Positions 32,334-40,472 of a stretch of 64,000 nucleotides of DNA are shown piece by piece (the first letter of the stretch is position 1; every line of letters begins with the position of its first letter). Made by a program: the position numbers and the translations under genes. The notes under the pieces are model-generated. The model did no database searches. It saw only the letters and a list, made by a program, of their open reading frames with translations, and was not told the DNA's origin. The DNA comes from RGIG5612 sp050944475 (GTDB taxonomy: Bacteria > Bacillota > Clostridia > Lachnospirales > Lachnospiraceae). The stretch spans positions 310,001 through 374,000 of the forward strand of contig JBMNRD010000001.1 of NCBI GenBank assembly GCA_050944475.1, read 5' to 3'.

Positions 32334-33343
32334 GATTCAAATCCGTCGGGATTGCTGCTCTGCCAATTCCACGCATCGCGACACATTTCCTCTATTCCCC
32401 TTTCGGCTTTCCAGCCAAGCTCCTTTTCCGCAAGTGCCGTATCTGCATAACATATATCAACATCTCCGGGTCTTCTCTGCCCGATTACGTAAGGCAGCTC
32501 CTTTCCGCATGCCTCTTCGAAAGCCTTTATGACCTCAAGCACACTATACCCTTTGCCTGTGCCGAGGTTGTAAATCTTCAATCCCGGATTTACGGCAAGC
32601 AGCTCCGCCGCCTTCACATGGCCGGCGGCCAGATCAACAACGTGAATGTAATCTCTGACCCCGGTACCGTCTTTTGTTTCGTAATCGTTTCCGAATACAT
32701 TTATCCGCTTCAGCCTGCCCGCAGCCACCTTTGCAATGTATGGAACAAGGTTGTTTGGAATCCCTTCCGGGTCCTCTCCGATAAGTCCGCTTTCATGGGC
32801 ACCTATAGGATTAAAATACCTGAGCAGGATAACATTCCACTCGGGGTCGGCTGAAAGGATGTCTCGCAGGATTTCCTCTATCATCAGCTTGGTCCTGCCA
32901 TAAGGATTGGTTGCCGATGTTGCGGCATCCTCCCTGATGGGAACCGATTTCGGCTTTCCGTATACCGTGGCAGAAGATGAAAAGATGATGTTCTTGCAAC
33001 CGGCTTCTTTCATCGTCCCAAGCAGGGCGAGAGTTCCGCCTATGTTATTGTCATAATATTCCAATGGAATCACGGAGGACTCCCCAACAGCCTTCAGTCC
33101 GGCAAAATGTATTACTGCATCCGGGTTTTCCGCACGGAAAATTTCACTTAACAGTTTCCGGTCCCTTATGTCGCCCTCGTAGAAAACAGACTCCTTTCCC
33201 GAAATTATAGCCGCCCGACGCAGAGATTCCCTTGATGAATTAACAAGGTTGTCAACCACAGCTACGTCATGGCCCGCCTTAATCAGCTCCACAACTGTGT
33301 GGCTCCCTATGTATCCCGTACCTCCGGTTACCAGTACTTTCAT
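32330..33343 (-). CDS. galE: UDP-glucose 4-epimerase
   Basis: GalE interconverts UDP-glucose and UDP-galactose, and in some homologues the N-acetyl forms. The 337 residues show the NAD-binding GGTGYIGSHT (7-16), Ser-Ser-Ala around SSSATVYGKPKSVPIREDAA (about 121-140) and the catalytic YGRTK (about 147-151). It lies 33 bases after cdaR and overlaps the sugar transferase, so it supplies the envelope polysaccharide step. Specificity for N-acetylated sugars cannot be fixed from sequence. Confidence 0.95.
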   Translation of the reverse strand: MKVLVTGGTGYIGSHTVVELIKAGHDVAVVDNLVNSSRESLRRAAIISGKESVFYEGDIRDRKLLSEIFRAENPDAVIHFAGLKAVGESSVIPLEYYDNNIGGTLALLGTMKEAGCKNIIFSSSATVYGKPKSVPIREDAATSATNPYGRTKLMIEEILRDILSADPEWNVILLRYFNPIGAHESGLIGEDPEGIPNNLVPYIAKVAAGRLKRINVFGNDYETKDGTGVRDYIHVVDLAAGHVKAAELLAVNPGLKIYNLGTGKGYSVLEVIKAFEEACGKELPYVIGQRRPGDVDICYADTALAEKELGWKAERGIEEMCRDAWNWQSSNPDGFES

Positions 33344-33376
33344 ATATTATTCGGCTTTCCCGGCAATGCGCCGTTT

Positions 33377-34414
33377 TTAATTATTGATTTCCCCGGCCGG
33401 CGGGAAGTTGTTCAGTGATTCAAACGAGTCGGATTTGTCAATGATTGCCGTAATTACAATATTGACATTGTTGTCAAATATCTCTGTTCCCTCCGGAAGA
33501 TACTGGGTCAGGTCAACCGCAATAATCCGGTCATCCGTTGCCTCCTCGATATTTAACAGAGTTTCCGGAAGCCTCAGTCTGATAATCTTCTTAAGCACTT
33601 CCTCATCGCCCTTGATAACCACCTCGTTGAATGAATAAGTAATTCCCTTGAGTTCATGTCCGGCTGCGGGGGTTCCCATCGTGGAAATGAAAACCTCCAC
33701 ACTTTTGGTGGCACTTATGCCGAAAGTTATATTAACCTCCTGGGCGCTCATTTCTATCTGTTCGAGATCCGTAATTACACCTTCCGTAAAATCATAAAGC
33801 GTCGGTGTCGCCCTGAGTGTCACCTCATCCTTAACGTCGTTCATATTGACGGTTGCCTCTATTTTGGCAATCCCTTCAACTATTGACTTCGGAGCCACGA
33901 TTTCTATCTTTGCAGGTTCTATCACAGCCTCATCAATAACCATGTTCTCGGGCTTGTCCCCGACATATTTCAGCTCCACATCAATCATTTTTCTGACAAC
34001 GTCCTCAAGGGTAAGCGTCATTGTTTTGGTTTTTTGAATAATAGTAACATTATCGCTATATGCCGCCATTTCCCCTGTAAGACTGATGTTAATCGGAACC
34101 GCATTTACAAGGGAGAGCTCGGCAAAATTTGCAACGGCCTCGAAATCCGACGCCTTGAGATTACCTACGATGCTTCTGTTGCCCATTACCACCACCGTGG
34201 CCATATTTCCCGAGGAAATGGCGTAAACATACTCACTTTCGGGAATCATATGCTCATTTTTTATGGTTACCGGAATGTTATATATGGTTCTCGTAATTGT
34301 GTAATCCTGAATATTAACTATTACCAGCCACAGAATGAATGCGAATACGATGGCTGCCAGCTTATAGCCTATATTATGAACCACCCATTTCTGAAGTATC
34401 TGCTTTAGCTTCAT
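33377..34414 (-). CDS. cdaR: CdaR-like YbbR-domain protein
   Basis: CdaR (YbbR) is the membrane-anchored partner that modulates the diadenylate cyclase CdaA. The 345 residues have a short cytoplasmic start, one membrane helix (about 18-34, AAIVFAFILWLVIVNI) and several extracellular YbbR repeats of about 80 residues. The gene overlaps cdaA by 41 bases, and its ATG follows AAGGAATG. This overlap is larger than usual and shows tight coupling. glmM, the usual third gene, is replaced by galE here. Confidence 0.9.
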   Translation of the reverse strand: MKLKQILQKWVVHNIGYKLAAIVFAFILWLVIVNIQDYTITRTIYNIPVTIKNEHMIPESEYVYAISSGNMATVVVMGNRSIVGNLKASDFEAVANFAELSLVNAVPINISLTGEMAAYSDNVTIIQKTKTMTLTLEDVVRKMIDVELKYVGDKPENMVIDEAVIEPAKIEIVAPKSIVEGIAKIEATVNMNDVKDEVTLRATPTLYDFTEGVITDLEQIEMSAQEVNITFGISATKSVEVFISTMGTPAAGHELKGITYSFNEVVIKGDEEVLKKIIRLRLPETLLNIEEATDDRIIAVDLTQYLPEGTEIFDNNVNIVITAIIDKSDSFESLNNFPPAGEINN

Positions 34415-35267
34415 TATTTTTCATTCCTTTCCTGACTTTGCTGATAAGTCCGTTCTCCGAGCGGCTGCCCTGTAACACGAGCAGCTTGTTCTTAAGGTCC
34501 GCGTAACTGATTCCTTCCTCAAGAACTCCCCCGGATGCAACGGATATCCTGCCGGTTTCCTCTGACACTACAATGGCCAGAGCGTCCGTAACCTCACTGA
34601 GCCCCAGTGCCGCTCTGTGTCTGGTGCCGTAATGCTTGCTTATATCAAGATTGTCTGAAAGAGGAAGGTAGCAGGTGGCGGCAACAACTCTGTCGCTACG
34701 TATTATCACCGCGCCGTCATGAAGCGGTGTCTTGTCAACGAAAATATTTACTAACAACTGCTTTGAAATGAGCGAATCAAGCTTGATTCCCATAATCTCA
34801 AATTCACCCAGTCCGATATCTTTCTCAATGCAGATCAGGGCTCCCGTATGGCTGAGAGACATTGTCTCCACCGCCTCAAGCAGCTCATCAATGCTTCTGT
34901 CCGAAATAATCTGCTTGCTGCTTACCGAGCCGAAAATCTTGTTGAAGACCTTTCCTCTGCCAAGTTGCTCCAGGGCCCTTCGCAATTCAGGCTGGAAAAT
35001 AATAATCACGCCGATAACTCCGACATTAATGGTTTTGCTTGCCAGCCAGAGTATGGTGTTAAGCTGGAAAATAGCGGCAACCATGACCACAATGAGAACT
35101 ATCAGGATTCCTTTAAACAGCGCCCATGCCCTGGTTCTCTTAAACCAAGCCATTACCTCATAAAACAGGAATGCGATGATAACTATCTCGATGATATCGG
35201 TCACCGTTATCTTTGTAATGGAAAAGTATCGGTTAAAATATGAAACTATGTTTTCCCATATACTCAT
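34374..35267 (-). CDS. cdaA: Diadenylate cyclase CdaA
   Basis: CdaA makes cyclic di-AMP from two ATP; the messenger controls potassium and osmolyte uptake and wall balance. The 297 residues have three N-terminal membrane helices (about 20-95) and a DAC domain with both catalytic motifs, LHDGAVIIRSDRV (about 177-189) and GTRHRAALG (about 208-216). It lies 3 bases after a membrane-protein gene and overlaps cdaR. Confidence 0.96.
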   Translation of the reverse strand: MSIWENIVSYFNRYFSITKITVTDIIEIVIIAFLFYEVMAWFKRTRAWALFKGILIVLIVVMVAAIFQLNTILWLASKTINVGVIGVIIIFQPELRRALEQLGRGKVFNKIFGSVSSKQIISDRSIDELLEAVETMSLSHTGALICIEKDIGLGEFEIMGIKLDSLISKQLLVNIFVDKTPLHDGAVIIRSDRVVAATCYLPLSDNLDISKHYGTRHRAALGLSEVTDALAIVVSEETGRISVASGGVLEEGISYADLKNKLLVLQGSRSENGLISKVRKGMKNNEAKADTSEMGGS

Positions 35268-35270
35268 TGG

Positions 35271-36230
35271 CTACTCGTCCATCCTTTCATCTTCCTTCTT
35301 TCTGCTGCTTATCCGGGTCACGCTGACGTTTTCCTTCTCAAGCATGGCCTTAGGCACGGCCTTAACATAGTAGTAATATTCATCATCTTGAAATTCCAGA
35401 AGCTCCGTTCTGGCAAAATCCAGCGGCAGGATTATGTTCTCCATGACAAAGGCCACGATAAAGGACACAATTCCGCCTATCAATATATTACGAAGACGCG
35501 GGAACGTTATGGTTCCCAGCATCATGTTTATCAGTATCATTAATATTATGTATAAACCCGTCCCGTATATAATGGCCAGATCATTTGCCCGGTTGACCGG
35601 TATCCTCTTGGCAAAATAAACCACGAGGGAAACCATAATCATTATCAGGGTCACATAAAAGAACTCCTTGTATGAGGCAATGCCGTTCAGAAACATTGTT
35701 GCCTTCGTCACTTCCCCCGCATCCGCCATGCCGGTTATTACCGCCGAATTGACAGCCAGATAATGTATCGCATAATACAAGATGTTCCCGCAAATAATCG
35801 CAATAACGGAACCGACCGGTGAAACAATGGGAAGCATCAGGGGGGCAGCCAGCGGAATCTTTATGATGTGCAGCAACGCAACAAGAAGAACCGCCATTCC
35901 GTGTTTTTCGTCCAACCTGAAATAAAGCATATATATAACGAGAATGATGCATAGCAGAACCACGCCCACTCCCATAGAAAGTGACATCACTTGGATAACG
36001 GTATATGCAGCCAGTGCCAGCACCAGCAGTCTTGTCCTCATAAATGCCGAAACAATCGCGAACGCAATTATAAACCACACCTGTGACAGAAGTGAGTTAT
36101 AACCGGCACCGTTTTTTACGGCAAGCAAAACAAAGAAAGCAACTATAACCCTTACTCCGTATCCGACGAAAAGGGAATATTTGCTGTAAAAGCTGTTTAT
36201 GTGGTTTCTGAGGGTTAAAAGCGTCTTCAT
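35271..36230 (-). CDS. Polytopic membrane protein of unknown function
   Basis: A 319-residue protein with about nine or ten hydrophobic helices from residue 20 to 280. The cytoplasmic tail (about 280-319) contains the sequence LEFQDDEYYYYVKAVPKAML and a basic, acidic end RKKEDERMDE. I recall similar tails in uncharacterised Lachnospiraceae membrane proteins, but no named family. It overlaps the upstream 139-residue membrane gene by 4 bases and lies 3 bases before cdaA, so it is part of the same operon. It could assist envelope synthesis or transport; function not recognised. Confidence 0.85.
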   Translation of the reverse strand: MKTLLTLRNHINSFYSKYSLFVGYGVRVIVAFFVLLAVKNGAGYNSLLSQVWFIIAFAIVSAFMRTRLLVLALAAYTVIQVMSLSMGVGVVLLCIILVIYMLYFRLDEKHGMAVLLVALLHIIKIPLAAPLMLPIVSPVGSVIAIICGNILYYAIHYLAVNSAVITGMADAGEVTKATMFLNGIASYKEFFYVTLIMIMVSLVVYFAKRIPVNRANDLAIIYGTGLYIILMILINMMLGTITFPRLRNILIGGIVSFIVAFVMENIILPLDFARTELLEFQDDEYYYYVKAVPKAMLEKENVSVTRISSRKKEDERMDE

Positions 36231-36646
36231 GCGTCCCCTGCGTCAGGGTCCTTCCTGAGCCCGGCGCTCATTCTGCCGAGCTGTTGCTTCTTTCCTATAT
36301 AGTATCCCGCATTATTGCGTGTATTCTCATATCGGCGTTTTCCGATTGCTCCGGCAATTACGGCATAGACAACTACAAAGATTATCCCGCAAACTCCGGT
36401 ACAGACTGAAATTATTATGCTGAAACTGCTGTTTTCCGCAAAATCTATATAATTATATCCTACTCCTATATAAGCCAGTGTCACAATGGCCAGGTATGCC
36501 ATAATACCGGACACAACATCATACAGGATGCCGACGCCTTTTTTCTTGAGGCCGAAAATGTTTCTCAGCTTCAGCGTTTCACGCCCTTCTCCCGCCTCAT
36601 ACAGGAGTATTTCCGACATCAGTTTGACTTTCTTTTCGTCCAGCAT
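36227..36646 (-). CDS. Small membrane protein of unknown function
   Basis: The 139-residue protein has an N-terminal soluble part (1-40, MLDEKKVKLMSEILLYEAGE), about two or three hydrophobic helices (about 40-62, 75-105), and a basic C-terminal tail with KKQQLGRMSAGLRKDPDAGD. It lies 12 bases after the SDR gene and overlaps the next membrane gene by 4 bases, which supports a shared role. Not recognised. Confidence 0.8.
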   Translation of the reverse strand: MLDEKKVKLMSEILLYEAGEGRETLKLRNIFGLKKKGVGILYDVVSGIMAYLAIVTLAYIGVGYNYIDFAENSSFSIIISVCTGVCGIIFVVVYAVIAGAIGKRRYENTRNNAGYYIGKKQQLGRMSAGLRKDPDAGDA

Positions 36647-36658
36647 ATGCCTACCGCT

Positions 36659-37456
36659 TTATTTTGCATACAGCAAACCCACAACCCGGTTTGCAAACCT
36701 GCAGGGCAGGAGTTTAATCATCACCGTAAATAACTTATATACACATCCCACAGCATAAAGGGGCTTTACTCTCTTCCGGAGGGAAATCCCCGCAATATAT
36801 GCACCGACCGTCTCCGGACTCATGCCGTTTTTCTCATCCTTCTCCATGACAGCCACGCTTCTGGAAATTCTGCCGCCATACTCTTCATCCCCGGCAATCG
36901 TTTTTACTCTGGCGTCGGTAAAGCCCGTGGCAATGTCTCCCGGCTGTATGGCACAAACCGTGATTCCATACGGACGCACCTCATTTGCCAGAGCCATTGA
37001 ATAATTGTTGATGGCGGCCTTGGAGGCACTGTAGTATGCCTGAAACGGTATGGGAATCGGGGCCGCTACAGAACTTATGTTAACAATCCGCCCGCTGCCG
37101 GCGTTTCTCATATGCCTGAGCACCGCCTTATTGCACCGCACGGTTCCGAAGAAATTTACATCGAACTGCCGTATGGCATCCTCCGTATCGGTGAATTCTA
37201 TCGCCCCGGAAATACCGAATCCCGCACAGTTCACAAGGATGTCGATTTTACCCTCCCTGTCCAGCACACTATTGACCGCGCTGACAACCGAAGCCCCATC
37301 GGTAACATCAGCCGTTATATGGGTGACGCCTTCAACGCGGATATCCCTGCGGCTGAATTCGTACACGCGGCAGCCTGCCCTGACAAGACTCTCGGCAGTG
37401 GTCTTCCCGATTCCGGAGGATCCGCCGGTAACAATCGCAACTTTTCTTTCAGTCAT
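36659..37456 (-). CDS. Short-chain dehydrogenase/reductase (possible 3-ketosphinganine-type reductase)
   Basis: The ATG at 37456 after AAAGGAG gives 265 residues. It shows the NAD(P) motif TGGSSGIGKTT (about 10-20), NCAGFGISG (about 80), the catalytic Ser in IVNISSVAAPIP and YYSASKAAI with Tyr and Lys at about 148 and 152. It is a classical SDR. Because the gene lies 19 bases after a serine-palmitoyltransferase-like gene, a reducing step on the 3-keto product is plausible (inference). Other oxidoreductase roles cannot be excluded. Confidence 0.9.
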   Translation of the reverse strand: MTERKVAIVTGGSSGIGKTTAESLVRAGCRVYEFSRRDIRVEGVTHITADVTDGASVVSAVNSVLDREGKIDILVNCAGFGISGAIEFTDTEDAIRQFDVNFFGTVRCNKAVLRHMRNAGSGRIVNISSVAAPIPIPFQAYYSASKAAINNYSMALANEVRPYGITVCAIQPGDIATGFTDARVKTIAGDEEYGGRISRSVAVMEKDEKNGMSPETVGAYIAGISLRKRVKPLYAVGCVYKLFTVMIKLLPCRFANRVVGLLYAK

Positions 37457-37475
37457 AGAGTCTCCTTTTTGCACG

Positions 37476-38651
37476 TTACTGCCTGTGCATCACTTCCGCA
37501 ATAATGTCAGCCGCCTCATCTATAAGTGCTTCCGTGTGGGAAGCCATCAGGCTGGTCCTCAGCAAACATTCTCCCGGTGCACATGCCGGAGGAAGAACCG
37601 GATTGGTATATACCCCGGCTTCGTAAATCTGCGTATTCTTTATCAATGTGTTTTCCGGTTCATAAGTGTAAATCGGCACTATGGGGGTAGGTGCCTCAAT
37701 TATCTTCACATCCCTTTCAAGCAAGCTATTACGGAAGTATGATGCATTATCATTCAGCCTGATTGGCAGCTCCGGATGCTCCCTGAGATATCTCAATGCC
37801 GCCAACGCAACTGCTGCCTGAGCCGGAGGGATTGACGCGGCAAATATATACGGCCTCGATGTGTGACGGACATAGTCCACCACCTTGGCGTCTCCGGCCA
37901 TATATCCTCCTAAGGAAGCAAGTGATTTGCTGAAAGTCCCCATGTAAACATCAACGCTGTCTTCCAGACCGAAGTAGTTGGCGGTTCCCCTGCCGCCTTC
38001 GCCGATGACGCCCAGACCGTGGGCATCGTCAACCATTACGGAAGCTCCGTATTTCTTTGCCAGACTGCAAATTTCCGGCAGCTTCGCTATATCGCCGCCC
38101 ATTGAAAAAACGCCATCGGTCACTATCAGGGCCCCGCACTCGTCGGGCACCAGTTTGAGTTGATTTTCAAGATCCTCCATGTCTGCATGCTTGAACCTGA
38201 GCATTTTGCCGTATGAAAGTCTGGCGGCATCATAGATTGAGGCGTGATCCTCTCTGTCAAGTATCACATAGTCGTGTCTTGTAACGAGACTGCTGATAAT
38301 TCCGAGATTGGACATGAATCCCGTAGGAAATGTTATAACCGCTTCCTTCCCGAGAAAATCCGCAAGTTCTTCCTCCAGCTCATGATGAAGCCTCAGTGTT
38401 CCGTTGAGAAATCTTGAGCCTGAGCAGCCGGTCCCCAGCTTTTCTATGGCCCGTATCCCCGCCTCCATGACTTCAGGATGGACGGTAAGTCCCAGATAGT
38501 TATTGGAGCCAAGCATTATACGCCGCTTGCCTTCCATGATGACCTCCACATCCTGACGACTCTCCAGAGCCCTGAAATACGGATAAATATTAGCCTCGCG
38601 AACTGCGTCCTGAGGCTGTGGTTCGTAGCATTTTTCAAAAAAACCTTTCAC
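37476..38651 (-). CDS. Serine palmitoyltransferase-like PLP acyltransferase
   Basis: An alpha-oxoamine synthase of 391 residues. Such PLP enzymes condense an amino acid with an acyl thioester and release CO2. The PLP-lysine lies in MGTFSKSLASLGGYMAG (about 237-253), the form seen in SPTs; KBL and AONS enzymes more often have a TLGK-type motif. YPYFRALESR near 24-33, SGSRFLNGTLRLHHELEEEL near 95-115 and the end with NPVLPPACAPGECLLRTSLM also agree with bacterial SPTs. First gene of the operon; a GTG start at 38651 follows GGGGG. Substrates are not proven. KBL or another alpha-oxoamine synthase remains possible. Confidence 0.85.
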   Translation of the reverse strand: MKGFFEKCYEPQPQDAVREANIYPYFRALESRQDVEVIMEGKRRIMLGSNNYLGLTVHPEVMEAGIRAIEKLGTGCSGSRFLNGTLRLHHELEEELADFLGKEAVITFPTGFMSNLGIISSLVTRHDYVILDREDHASIYDAARLSYGKMLRFKHADMEDLENQLKLVPDECGALIVTDGVFSMGGDIAKLPEICSLAKKYGASVMVDDAHGLGVIGEGGRGTANYFGLEDSVDVYMGTFSKSLASLGGYMAGDAKVVDYVRHTSRPYIFAASIPPAQAAVALAALRYLREHPELPIRLNDNASYFRNSLLERDVKIIEAPTPIVPIYTYEPENTLIKNTQIYEAGVYTNPVLPPACAPGECLLRTSLMASHTEALIDEAADIIAEVMHRQ

Positions 38652-38735
38652 TGACTATTCCCCCGTATCGTTATTATTCTTTCTTCGGAAACGGTTATTT
38701 CCGCAGTTAATTCGCCTTTGGTAAAATTTCATAAT

Positions 38736-38765
38736 ATTATACTATATTAATCTTTGTTTCGTCAA
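38736..38765 (-). promoter_or_regulatory. Promoter of the SPT-like to sugar-transferase operon
   Basis: On the minus strand TTGACG (38765-38760), 18 bases, TATAAT (38741-38736). It is the only clear promoter for the eight genes down to 30981, whose gaps are 33 bases or less. Confidence 0.75.
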
Positions 38766-38822
38766 TTTTTGGATTTTAATAATGTCTGAATGCGTCGGGT
38801 GAGAGCGTAGATATACTTTTTC

Positions 38823-38850
38823 TTGAAAATAACAGTCATAATGCTATAAT
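38823..38850 (+). promoter_or_regulatory. Promoter of nagB
   Basis: TTGAAA (38823-38828), 16 bases, TATAAT (38845-38850) with TGC in front, an extended -10. The leader has a 6-bp hairpin CTGCCC-GGAC-GGGCAG at 38871-38886 before AAAGGAG. Confidence 0.75.
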
Positions 38851-38932
38851 ATTATCGTTTTCAACGGTCTCTGCCCGGACGGGCAGTCCCCCGTATCATG
38901 TACACAGTATTTTTAACAAAGGAGCATAAACA

Positions 38933-39721
38933 ATGAGAGTTATTATTCAGGAAAACTATGACAAAGCCTGCAAGTGGACGGCAGAGCATATTGCCGATGC
39001 AATTAATGCACATGAAGAAAACCGTCCTTTTGTTCTGGGTCTTCCTACAGGCTCCAGCCCCCTTGGCATCTACGCCGAGCTTATAGAAATGAACAAGGCA
39101 GGCAAAATTTCCTTTAAAAACGTAATTACATTTAATATGGATGAATACCTCGGCCTTTCAAAGGAACACGAGCAAAGCTATTGCCACTACATGTGGAAGA
39201 ATTTCTTTGACCACATCGATATTCCGGTTGAAAATGTGAATATCCCTAACGGCATAGCGGAAGATCCCGACGCGGAATGTGTGGAATACGAGAAAAAAAT
39301 CGCAGCCTGCGGCGGCATAGACCTTTTCCTGGGCGGAATCGGGGTTGACGGACATATTGCCTTTAATGAGCCTCTCTCATCCCTAGCCTCACGCACCCGT
39401 GTGATTAGCCTGGCAGAGGACACAATTATTGCTAATTCCCGCTTCTTTGGCGATGATCTGAAGGAAGTGCCCGACAAAGCCCTTACCGTCGGCGTCGGTA
39501 CAATCACCGATGCAAGAGAGGTCATCTTAATAGTCAGCGGACACAGCAAAGCCAGAGCCCTTGCCCGCACCATCGAAGGAGGCCTGAGCCAGATGTGGCC
39601 CGCCAGCGCGCTGCAGGCTCATCCCAATGCACTCATTGCCTGCGACGAGGCTGCCTGCGGAGAGCTGAAGGTTAATACCTTTAATTATTTCCTGACTGCG
39701 GAAAAGAACGAAAGACTTTAA
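38933..39721 (+). CDS. nagB: Glucosamine-6-phosphate deaminase
   Basis: NagB converts glucosamine 6-phosphate to fructose 6-phosphate and ammonia, the last step of amino-sugar use. The 262 residues match the family: GLPTGSSPLGIYAELI (39-54), FNMDEYLGL (about 67-75) with the catalytic Asp, and GGIGVDGHIAFNEP (about 135-148) with the ring-opening His. It has its own promoter and is followed by a LbetaH gene. NagA is not in the window. The hexosamine could be channelled to xfp or glycolysis (inference). Confidence 0.97.
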   Translation: MRVIIQENYDKACKWTAEHIADAINAHEENRPFVLGLPTGSSPLGIYAELIEMNKAGKISFKNVITFNMDEYLGLSKEHEQSYCHYMWKNFFDHIDIPVENVNIPNGIAEDPDAECVEYEKKIAACGGIDLFLGGIGVDGHIAFNEPLSSLASRTRVISLAEDTIIANSRFFGDDLKEVPDKALTVGVGTITDAREVILIVSGHSKARALARTIEGGLSQMWPASALQAHPNALIACDEAACGELKVNTFNYFLTAEKNERL

Positions 39722-39730
39722 GAGGTTTTT

Positions 39731-40390
39731 ATGTATACCGTTAACGATTTATTTGATTTGAGCCACACGCTTGCGTCAGACTATTTAAGTGAGTTTACCT
39801 TCCCGTGGGAGGCCCTGGGCGGAATCAAGGAGCTGATTGAACAAATCGGCCCTGCTCTTCCGGCGGATGAATATGACAATCCATCAGAAGATGTATGGAT
39901 TGCGAAAGACGCCGTGATTTTCCCCACTGCTTATATTGCCGGTCCCTGCATCATCGGACATGAGACCGAGGTGCGTCACTGCGCATTTATACGAGGCAGT
40001 GCCTTAGTCGGTAACAACTGCGTAGTTGGCAATTCCACGGAGCTGAAGAATGTTATTCTTTTTGATAATGTGCAGGTCCCCCACTATAACTACGTGGGAG
40101 ACAGTATTCTCGGTTTCAAAAGCCACATGGGCGCCGGCTCCATCACAAGCAATATAAAAAGCGACAAAAAGCTTGTTGTGGTGAAGGACGGAGAAAGTCG
40201 GATTGAAACCGGTATTCAAAAATTCGGCGCCATGCTGGGTGATTATGTCGAGGTTGGCTGCAACAGCGTTCTGAATCCCGGCACCGTGGTCGGAAGGGGC
40301 AGCAGCATTTATCCCACCAGCTGCGTCCGGGGTGTGGTACCCGAACGCTCTATCTGGAAAGTTACCGGCGAAATAGTGGGAATGGAATAG
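39731..40390 (+). CDS. Left-handed beta-helix (GlmU C-terminal-like) protein
   Basis: The 219-residue protein has an N-terminal short alpha part (1-50), then hexapeptide repeats of the left-handed beta-helix type between about 55 and 210: VWIAKDAVIFPTAYIAGPCI, IGHETEVRHCAFIRGSALVG, GAMLGDYVEVGCNSVLNPGT. It resembles the acyltransferase half of GlmU and related UDP-GlcNAc pyrophosphorylase-like proteins, without the nucleotidyltransferase half. It begins 9 bases after nagB, so it is co-transcribed. An acyltransferase or sugar-nucleotide role is likely, but the substrate is not known. Confidence 0.8.
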   Translation: MYTVNDLFDLSHTLASDYLSEFTFPWEALGGIKELIEQIGPALPADEYDNPSEDVWIAKDAVIFPTAYIAGPCIIGHETEVRHCAFIRGSALVGNNCVVGNSTELKNVILFDNVQVPHYNYVGDSILGFKSHMGAGSITSNIKSDKKLVVVKDGESRIETGIQKFGAMLGDYVEVGCNSVLNPGTVVGRGSSIYPTSCVRGVVPERSIWKVTGEIVGME

Positions 40391-40395
40391 GAAAG

Positions 40396-40435
40396 AAGGA
40401 GCTGTCGCACTTATAATGCAACAGCCTCCTTTTTC
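40396..40435 (+). terminator. Terminator between nagB operon and agcS
   Basis: An imperfect stem AAGGAGCTGTCGCA/TGCAACAGCCTCCTT with one bulged C and one mismatch is followed by TTTTT. The reverse strand has T-rich sequence as well, so it may also end the converging agcS transcript, after a small CCGGC-GTTTT-GCCGG stem at 40447-40461. Confidence 0.75.
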
Positions 40436-40472
40436 TAATCTGACAACCGGCAAAACGCCGGAACACAAATCA

